From Chaetomium olivaceum (taxonomy: Eukaryota; Ascomycota; Sordariomycetes; Sordariales; Chaetomiaceae), in NCBI GenBank assembly GCA_039881045.1, contig JAYWVB010000001.1:682001-746000 (forward strand): a stretch of DNA of 64,000 nt, written 5' to 3'. The notes beneath the pieces are model-generated. The model saw only the letters and a program-made list of their open reading frames with translations. It was not told the origin of the DNA and searched no databases. Positions 56,970 through 64,000 of this stretch are shown in pieces (the stretch's first letter is position 1; every line of letters starts with the position of its first letter). The position numbers and the translations under genes are program-made.

Positions 56970-58922
56970 CTAACGCCTCGCCGCGAACGCCACCTCCCTC
57001 GGCAGCCGGAAACTCGCACAATACATGCTCTTCGCCGGCGCCACGTCCCGCACGCGGTGCACGTAGACCAGCCCTTCTTCCTCGCCAGCCTCGGCCAGAA
57101 CCTTTGCCGGCGTCGCCCCTTCTCCTACCATGGCAGCAGTGGCAGCGATGGGCCGGACGGCGAAGCCTAGCTCGCGCGAGATGCGCGCGCAGATGTCTAG
57201 CGCGGGCGTCTCGTCGGTGGCCTTGACCGAGAAGCCGTGCACGTGCACCATGGGGAGGGGCGGGAGCGCGGAGCCGGCCGCGGAGGGCGAGGGCGCGGGT
57301 ACCGCGGTTGCGGCGGGAGCGGCGGCGGGAGCGGTCACGGGGCCGGTCGCTGGAGCGGGGGAGGAGGTGGAGGTGGAGGTGGTAGCAGTGGTGGCGGATG
57401 CGGCTGGTGGTGGTGCGAAGAGCGCCTCGCGCCCCGCGTACACGCCGCGGTAGCTCGACAGGAACTCGATGGCGGTCGCGGGCAGGTTCATGACGAAGTG
57501 GGAGATGGTTGGCGGGATGGGTATGCGTTCCTCTTGTGTGGCTGGGCGGGTGCGGGGGCGGGGCGGGAGGGGTCGGTGGGCTCTGATGATGGAGGCTCAG
57601 AAGGGGATGGGGCTCCGGCGGCGGGTTTTGGTGACGGTTTTGCCTTGACGGTGAGTACGGCGCATTCCCCCTTTTGGGAGGCTTCGAGGACTGAATCCGC
57701 GGCTTGGTGGATAAAAGTGCGACCGTCTTCGCAGAAGGGGCGGACGAAGGGTGATACCTGGTAGTGAGTGTGAGTTATTGTTGAAAGGTACGGTGAGTAG
57801 AGGGTCGGTGGAAAGGGCTTGAACTTGCTAACCTTGTTCTTCTTGATGGCGGCCTCGAGACACTTGACGCTCTCGGGATTCTTGTCGTTGGCCCAGACAA
57901 AGACGCGCTTCTTGCCGGCGGGCACGGCGAAGGGCCCGATGCCGGCCATCACATCGCAGACGACCTCGCCCGGCCGGAACATGTTGATGAGACGGCGGTG
58001 CTCGGACTCTAGCTTGCTATTCCAGTAGACTTTGGAGTAATCAAACTCAAAAATGCAGTCGCTCTCGCTGACCTGCACGTTCAGGTCGTCCGGGCCGGCC
58101 AGGACTTCGTACTGGAACGTCCTGAACTCGGACTCGGACCCGACATTGTCGACCTTGTTGATGACGGTCTTGATTTGGGGGTTCTTGTCAAGGATGATCT
58201 CGGCTACGATGCGCTTGTAGGGGAGGTAGTTCTCCCGCAGATTGAGGTGTGCTGGGCTCGTCAGTGACTGTCGGCTTGCTGCCGTAAGGGGTAGGTAGTG
58301 ACATACCAACATGACCGGCGATGTTAAAGCCTGAAGGAACCTCGTCGTGAAGTTCCTCCGGTAGTATCGAAGTCATTACTTCCCCTGGGGCCAGGTTGAT
58401 TTTAGTAAACAAAATGAACATAAAAGTGCGGGTGTGGTTGGTTTGTGTTCATTCTTACGGTAAGCCCAGTAGTTGTAGTCGAGCTGAAGTTCATAGGGGA
58501 TGACAGTTAACTCTTCTTTTTCGACGCCATCTTTGAGTACCGGTCCCCAAGTTTCGGGGGCTATGAGAGCGGGAAGGTTAGCGCCATGCGACGGTCTTAA
58601 ATCTTTCGATGAGGCTAGAGATCGAACCTTCGGGCTTGACGCTGGGGTTCAGGAGCAAGCACTTCCGCCCCTGCTTGGCTAGTTCCTTGTCTGGATGGGA
58701 AGCAATAGGGGATATCCTGTCGGCATATAGGATTTCCCTGCCGGCCTCAAGCGGTTTTCGGTATTTTGTGATGAGTCTGTTGTCCTTCAGAGCGGCGGCA
58801 GCGATGGGCAGCGACTTGTTGAAGAGGGCGCGGTTGAGGACCGCAGTGCCTGTGCGGACAACAGGGCACCGGAAAACGATCATATCCCCGTCCACCTCGT
58901 AAATCTTCCCCGGCTCAGTCAT
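56970..58922 (-). CDS. TRM5: tRNA (guanine37-N1)-methyltransferase Trm5 (frame break)
   Basis: Makes m1G37 (and yW precursor) in tRNAs using S-adenosylmethionine; nuclear and mitochondrial in yeast. Exons: 58922..58628, 58560..58459, 58384..58307, 58251..57833 and 57757..56970. Landmarks: FRCPVVRTGTAVLNRALF, IPYELQLDYNYWAYREVMTSILPEE, GFNIAGHVAHLNLRENYLPYK, INKVDNVGSESEFRTFQYEVLAG, motif I GEVVCDVMAGIGPFAVPAGKK, WANDKNPESVKCL and RIPIPPTISHFVMNLPATAIEFL. One base is missing in the Pro-rich insert coded by G-runs at about 57540-57600 (plus strand); with it the total is 561 codons. Two low-complexity Ala/Pro/Thr inserts lie inside the catalytic domain, so it is longer than yeast Trm5 (499). The first donor (GTTCGA) is weak, but the join PEAPETWGPV fits the family. 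Confidence 0.93.
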
Positions 58923-59466
58923 GGTTGTCTAATGTTAGTCCACGATGGTGTTCTATGACTGAGACGGGTGTTACTCACCTATCAAATTGGGCGAATGGAA
59001 CTTGCAGATGGGGTTATGAAGAGCGCAGAGTTGAACGAGACCCGCCAAAAAGTGAAAACAGCCAATCAGAAGCGAGGGTCTACGTACAAGTCCTATGTAT
59101 TTGGAGGCCGAGTCCCTTATTGTTGTCGAGTTTCCTCAGTTCATGTCGTTGGCATCTACAATAGTTCATCATCATAATAGCGCACATAAGTATCATGTGT
59201 TGAAGATTAGTGGTAGGTAAGTGGGTAGTCATCATATTCCATGTTGTCACAAGACCCTGTAATAATCTGATGATTGCGGTGAAGGAGAGTCGCAGTGGGG
59301 GGGGGGGGGGATGATAGAAACCCAAGACACCGATTCATTGACTAAGAAACTGACAACTCGCCGGTCTATATGTTACGGACGGATGCCGCTTGCTTCAACA
59401 AACAACGCCTCAAACCACACCCTGCTCTAATATCCCCAACACTCTACACCTCTCACATACCGGAAA
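58923..59466. other. Intergenic region TRM5/NUS1 with 14-G run
   Basis: 544 bp between co-oriented minus-strand genes: the TRM5 promoter and the NUS1 3' end. An uninterrupted run of 14 G lies at about 59297-59310, an error-prone homopolymer. No gene. Confidence 0.6.
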
Positions 59467-60640
59467 TTATCTCCCCTTCCGCATCTGCGCCTCAGCAAAG
59501 TTGCGCAACCCCTTATAAAACACCTGGTACCCAACGCCCTGGTTGTCCCTGACATGGAAGATCTCGGTGAGGCGGATCTGCCACGGCGGGTAACCCGCGA
59601 GCTCGACGTGGGGGCTGAAGAGGATGAGCAGGTCGGGCTCCGACATGACGCTCTCGGTGAGCTCGGCGTCGACCAACTCCGGGGTGATGTCGGCCGGGTT
59701 GAGCTTCTTGCGCTGCGACATCTCGGCCAGCGTCTTAGTCAGGTCGACCATCGAGTCCCGCCCGTCCTCGGCCGAGATGAGCACGATCGAGATGTGCTTG
59801 CGCGGCTCCTCGTCTTCGTCGCTGCTGCCGCTGCCGTTGTGGTCTCCCCCGTTGGGGAGGGCGTCGGACTCGAGAGGGGGGATGTGTGGCGCGCCGAGGC
59901 TCACGGTGGGGTGGTTGGGCCCGAAGTAGGCGTGCATCTCTTGGGAGATTGCCTGGTGCGTGTCTTGGAGATAGCCCTTGAGAATGCCTGTTTAGTGGTT
60001 AGCTGCACGCCCTTTCTGTCCGTTTTCTTTTTCTTTATCCTTCACATACCCGTCTTCTCGTATATCGACAACTGGGGAATGCCAGCGCTGGCGCACCATG
60101 CCGCGACATTGGTGACCTCATTGATCAACTTCTCCAGCCCGGCACCGCTCCGCCGCTGATCCTCCAATGTCAGGATAACACTCAGGTGCTTGGGCAACCG
60201 ACGGAGCCCCTTAACGTCGCGCCGTATCAGCTCGGGAGTGCGGTGGTGGTGGTAGTAGACCAGGTGTATCCGGTTCGCGACCGCATGGTAGGCCTGTCGG
60301 ATGCGGATGTAGAGCGAGAAGAAAATGTGGATCAAGGTGAAGACGAGGACATGGTATTGGCGCCGGAGGAAGCGTCGGACGCCGAGCCTGGCTTTTTGTT
60401 CGTCTCGTGTTTTCGAGGTGCTCGTTTCGGTTCGTGATCTCGACCTGGAACGCGACGGTGGTGTGGGAAGGTAGGGCTGTCATTGAATAGGCATTAGAAG
60501 AATTCGGGATCTGCGTTTTGGATTTGAGGCCATGTGATCGCACGTACCTGAATTAGCCGTAGTCTCTCCTCGGGTGTCAATAGCTTGTGGCCTAGACGCT
60601 CATCGCGCCGGTAAGCCTCGAGCTCTGAGGCGTAGGGCAT
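59467..60640 (-). CDS. NUS1: Dehydrodolichyl diphosphate synthase subunit Nus1
   Basis: The non-catalytic (Nogo-B-receptor-like) partner of the cis-prenyltransferase that makes dolichol at the ER. Exons 60640..60548, 60476..60050 and 59987..59467 give 346 residues, no frame break. The N-terminus reads MPYASELEAYRRDERLGHKL, followed by a basic Arg/Ser patch. One membrane segment lies around residues 67-86 (HVLVFTLIHIFFSLYIRI). The prenyltransferase-like fold has RLPKHLSVILTLED, AAWCASAGIPQLSIYEKTGILKG and the signature C-terminus LLILFSPHVELAGYPPWQIR with EIFHVRDNQGVGYQVFYKGL. Yeast Nus1 is 375 residues. Divergent from SEC10. Confidence 0.94.
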
Positions 60641-61326
60641 ACTATCGGCCTGATGTTGAGTGTTCTAGCTTGCGCTGGCTGGAGCTTGTTGCGTCCTACG
60701 TTTCCTCGTCTCTCGGGGTTGGCGAGAGATTGGACGTTGTTACGGAGGTAAGGTAAGGTCTCGGTTGGATGTCAACCACCAGCAGACAAAAATTGGAGGC
60801 AGGAAGGAGGAAAAAAGAATGCTAATCGTCTGATTCTCACACCCTAATAGTTAACAACCTGGAAATGCAGTGCTCGGCATTGCAAGAGCTGGCTTCTTCG
60901 CATCGCCGCGTCACTCGGAGGCAGTGAACAGGTGAGCTGTGAACATTGTCGTATTACAGGCCCTTGACATCCCTGTTGTCATCTGCTTGGTGCTGACTTG
61001 ATGCGTATTTACCGTATCACAATCGGGAGCCAAGCCTAAAAATTCAGGAAATGACGGCATGTGGCTAGATGTCTGGTCAAAATGACACTGTGCTCCCCAC
61101 TGGACTCGCTGGTAAGGGACCACTAACATCCCCGCGGCTGCTTGACCCCTGCCCGCCGCTCACAGCAGCACGGCACCGAGTCCCGACATCCATCACGAAG
61201 TAGCACTTCCAGTGTCCCGCTGCGTCGTCTGAGGTTCACCACACCCCGATTCAGCATCCAGAGACTAGACACGAACGAGAGATCCCCCATGCACGACCAG
61301 CAGAGGTGACGACAACAGGTGCGGCC
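60641..61326. promoter_or_regulatory. Divergent promoter region NUS1/SEC10
   Basis: 686 bp between divergent start codons, containing an ACGGAGGTAAGGTAAGGT-type stretch at about 60740. No coding exon or defined site. Confidence 0.45.
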
Positions 61327-63987
61327 ATGGAACGCGACGGGTCCAGCGCTTCGAGGCCCCTCTTCCCTCAGGGACCCAGCTTCACCCTCGACGACTTCTC
61401 CAACAAGGACTTCATTGTCGGCGACTTTGTCGACTCGCTCGCCGAAGCTGCCATCCCTGCAAGCCGCCGATCTGGTCCGGCGCATCATGCCTTTGACCCA
61501 AAGCCGTTGATTAGGGGGTTCGAGAGTGAGCCTCCCCCACCTTCTGTTGCTCTGCGTGCCCATTGTTTTGTGAACCTATGACATCTAACATACGTGTTTA
61601 TAGACGCCCTGGGGCGGTTAAGTGCGCTCTCGGAAGAGCTTCAAGAAAAGGAGTCGGAACTGCTCTCGCAAGTTCGCCGTGCCGAGATCCAACATGACCA
61701 GACTCTCGAAACCCTTGGTCGCAAACTCGACCAGTCTATGGACCAATTCGAGGCCTTGGACTTGACTCTCAATAACCCGAGCACGACCACCAATGGTAAT
61801 AGCCGCGCGGATGGAGGAGGGAACATTGCCGTGCAGATCGGCGAGAAACTCGAGGAGCTCGACAGGAAAAGGAGGAAAGCGCAGGACGCCAACTTCTTGA
61901 TCCAGTGCTGGATGGAGGTGATGGAGACGGGCCAGCTGACATCGCTGGAGGAAATACAACGGCAAGGCGGCGCCGAGAACAAGGTGCGGTGCGCCGTTAT
62001 TGCGCGCCAGTTGATGCGCATCAGCCAACGTCTCGACCTCGCCTCGTGGGGCCAGTCGACCAACGGGTTTCGGGGTAACGGCGTGACCAACGGTGTCACA
62101 GGGACGAACCGGCGTCACAACACGAGGGAAGCTCTAGAGAAGTTCTCGGAACTATTGGAACAGGACCTGCTCAAGCAGTTCAACAACAGCTACCGCCGCC
62201 AGAACTTTGATGACATGATGGAGTGCGCAAGGGTTCTCCACGACTTCAATGGTGGCGCCAGCGTCATCGCTGCCTTTGTCAATCAGCACCAGTTCTTTAT
62301 CGACCGGGACCAGCTCATCACAGACGAGGTCACTACCGACGGAGAGACGTGGGATCAGCTTGCCGACCCCGACTCGGACCCGCCCGGCGTCGAACCCAGC
62401 CTGCAGTCGCTGGTTGACGAAGTCAAGATTGTTATGCAGGAAGAATCCTTCATCATCAAGCGGGCATTCCCATACTACGAAACGGTCCTGATAAAGTTCA
62501 TTCAGCGCGTCTTCCAGCAGTCCATCCAGCAGAGGCTGGAAATGGTCCTGGATAAGGCTACCACCATCTCGAGTCTGGCATTCCTTCGCTCGTTACATTC
62601 ATCTCGCGCCTATATCAGCGCCCTGGTCGAGGACCTCAAAACCCACGGCCTAACTGAACACCCCGAGCCCTGTTCGGCACAAATCTCCCAGACCCTGGAC
62701 CAGCAGCTAGAAGAGTTGTTCGTTCCGTATCTGATCGGCAACTCGTACATTGACCGCGAGCGGCGGAGTTTGGAAGAAATGTACAACTCCCTGCTATTCA
62801 AGTTTACCATTTACCACTCCAGGCGAAAGAAGACACCAACGGGGTTTATGGCTGCCATCGCCCAGCAGGGCACGCAGCTCATTGCGTCGGCTAAGGATGC
62901 TTATATGGAACGCCTGGACTCGTCGGATCTCACACCCACCCAGAAGCGGATCATGCTTCGAGTCGCCGGTGTTCAAGATAACAGCAGCAACAAGAACGAC
63001 ATTGAAGTGTCGGAGCAGGACGGCATCCTCAGTGTCGCCTACGCGAAGCGCATGATCGGCTGGCTTGCCGAGAGTGTCCGCCGCACCCTCGAAATGGGCT
63101 CGGCGAGCGAGACGCCCAAGGACGTCAACGTCCTTCTCAACCTGCTCCTCACAACCATGGGCCAGGTTTATGTTGAAACCGCCCTCGACGCGGCCCTCGA
63201 CCAGGCCACCTCTCAAGAAAACGCCAAAAGCGAACCCGACCTCTCCTACCTACCCAACCTCCGCCCGGCCGTCACCATCACCAATCTCATGTCCCGCTTC
63301 ATCACCACCGTTCTGATCCGCCTCGCCGAGGCCAACACCACAGTCCGCCGCAGCATGGAAACCCAGTCCAAGATGGCCATCGAAGCCACCGAGCGCAAAG
63401 CCAACGCCGTCATCAAATCCACCCTAGACGTCGCCCTCAACTGGACCACCAAGCTCCTCGCCCAGCAAAAGAAGCCCGACTTCCGCCCCAAAGACAACGA
63501 CCTCGAGGGCGTAGTCGAAGCGCTCCAAACCCCCACCTGCCAAGCCATATCCACCTTCCTCGCCACCAAAGTCGCCGCCTCCGCCCGCCAGGCCGTCGAC
63601 GGCCACAACCTCGAGATGTTCTCTTCGGAGCTCGCCCTCGCCGTGCACCGCCTGCTCTTCGAGCACTTCAAGAAATTCCAGGTCAACGCCACCGGCGGCC
63701 TCATGGTCACCAAGGACATCGCCAAATATGTCTCCACCGTCAAGGACTGGCCCCTGACCAAGGAGGTCGAGCAGACCTTTGAGGTCCTCACCGAGGTCGG
63801 CTACCTGTTTATCATTGGACCCGAGGCCCTAAAAGAGCGCTCGCGTAACCTGGCTGCGACAGCTGCCGGCTCCTCGGGGGGTGCGGGCGGCGGGAAGAGG
63901 TTGGGGAAGGCGGATTTCAAGGCGTTTGTGCAGAAGCGCGAGGATGCGTCGAGCGCGGGTGTGCAAGGGGTTTTGGCGGGGTTGTAA
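61327..63987 (+). CDS. SEC10: Exocyst complex subunit Sec10
   Basis: Sec10 is part of the octameric exocyst that tethers secretory vesicles to the plasma membrane at hyphal tips. Exons 61327..61525 and 61604..63987 (78-nt intron) give 860 residues, close to yeast Sec10 (871). The N-terminus has FTLDDFSNKDFIVGDFVDSL; an early coiled coil (ALSEELQEKESELLSQVRRA) is typical of exocyst CorEx motifs. Helical rods follow, including FNNSYRRQNFDDMMECARVL, EESFIIKRAFPYYETVLIKFI and LFVPYLIGNSYIDRERRSLE. The end is FKAFVQKREDASSAG with a TAA at 63985-63987, thirteen bases before the window edge. Complete; no frame break. Confidence 0.96.
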
Positions 63988-64000
63988 ATATATCTAAAAG

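Overview
The window is nuclear DNA from a filamentous ascomycete, most likely a Sordariomycete (Sordariales/Chaetomiaceae-like). It is gene-dense and GC-rich at third codon positions. Introns are short (about 50-90 nt), with GTAAGT/GTATGT-type donors, CTAAC-type branch points and CAG/TAG acceptors. The gene set is that of a filamentous fungus: single-copy housekeeping genes plus an NLR-like NACHT-ankyrin protein, a secreted GH16 glucanase and a DUF3500 protein. I see no transposon, CRISPR array, rRNA or convincing tRNA.

Layout. 0-10 kb: TRAPPII subunit TRS65 (-) is divergent from splicing factor PRP40 (+), which converges on ribosome-recycling ABC protein RLI1 (-). 10-25 kb: remodeller CHD1 (+) converges on an Hst3/Hst4-type sirtuin (-), which is divergent from Mediator subunit MED16 (+). 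25-33 kb: a DUF3500 protein (-), an acyl-protein-thioesterase-like hydrolase (+), a coiled-coil nuclear protein (+) and an alpha/beta-hydrolase-NACHT-ankyrin protein (-). 34-39 kb: a secreted GH16 endoglucanase (-) and an MNN10/GMA12-family GT34 transferase (-). 42-49 kb: a 1054-residue single-pass membrane protein (+), mitochondrial QRI7/TsaD (+) and proteasome beta5 PRE2 (-). 49.9-51.7 kb: PP1 regulator REG1 (-). 51.7-57 kb: a 5.3 kb stretch with no recognisable gene. 57-64 kb: tRNA methyltransferase TRM5 (-), cis-prenyltransferase partner NUS1 (-) and exocyst subunit SEC10 (+).

The genes do not form one pathway. Several belong to broad processes: RNA polymerase II transcription and chromatin (CHD1, MED16, sirtuin), splicing (PRP40), translation and tRNA modification (RLI1, QRI7, TRM5), secretion and glycosylation (TRS65, SEC10, NUS1, the GT34 enzyme), and proteolysis (PRE2).

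Two points stand out. First, at least ten conserved genes carry a frame break explained by one missing base, often in a G/C run. When I add up exon lengths, restoring one base at each site makes the coding length divisible by three. This looks like systematic sequence or assembly error rather than gene decay, and any automatic annotation of this region will be broken at these sites. Second, RLI1 is split into 13 exons, including a 12-nt and a 6-nt microexon in the iron-sulfur domain, both confirmed by conservation of the encoded residues. Exon coordinates below were read by eye; individual boundaries may be off by a base.
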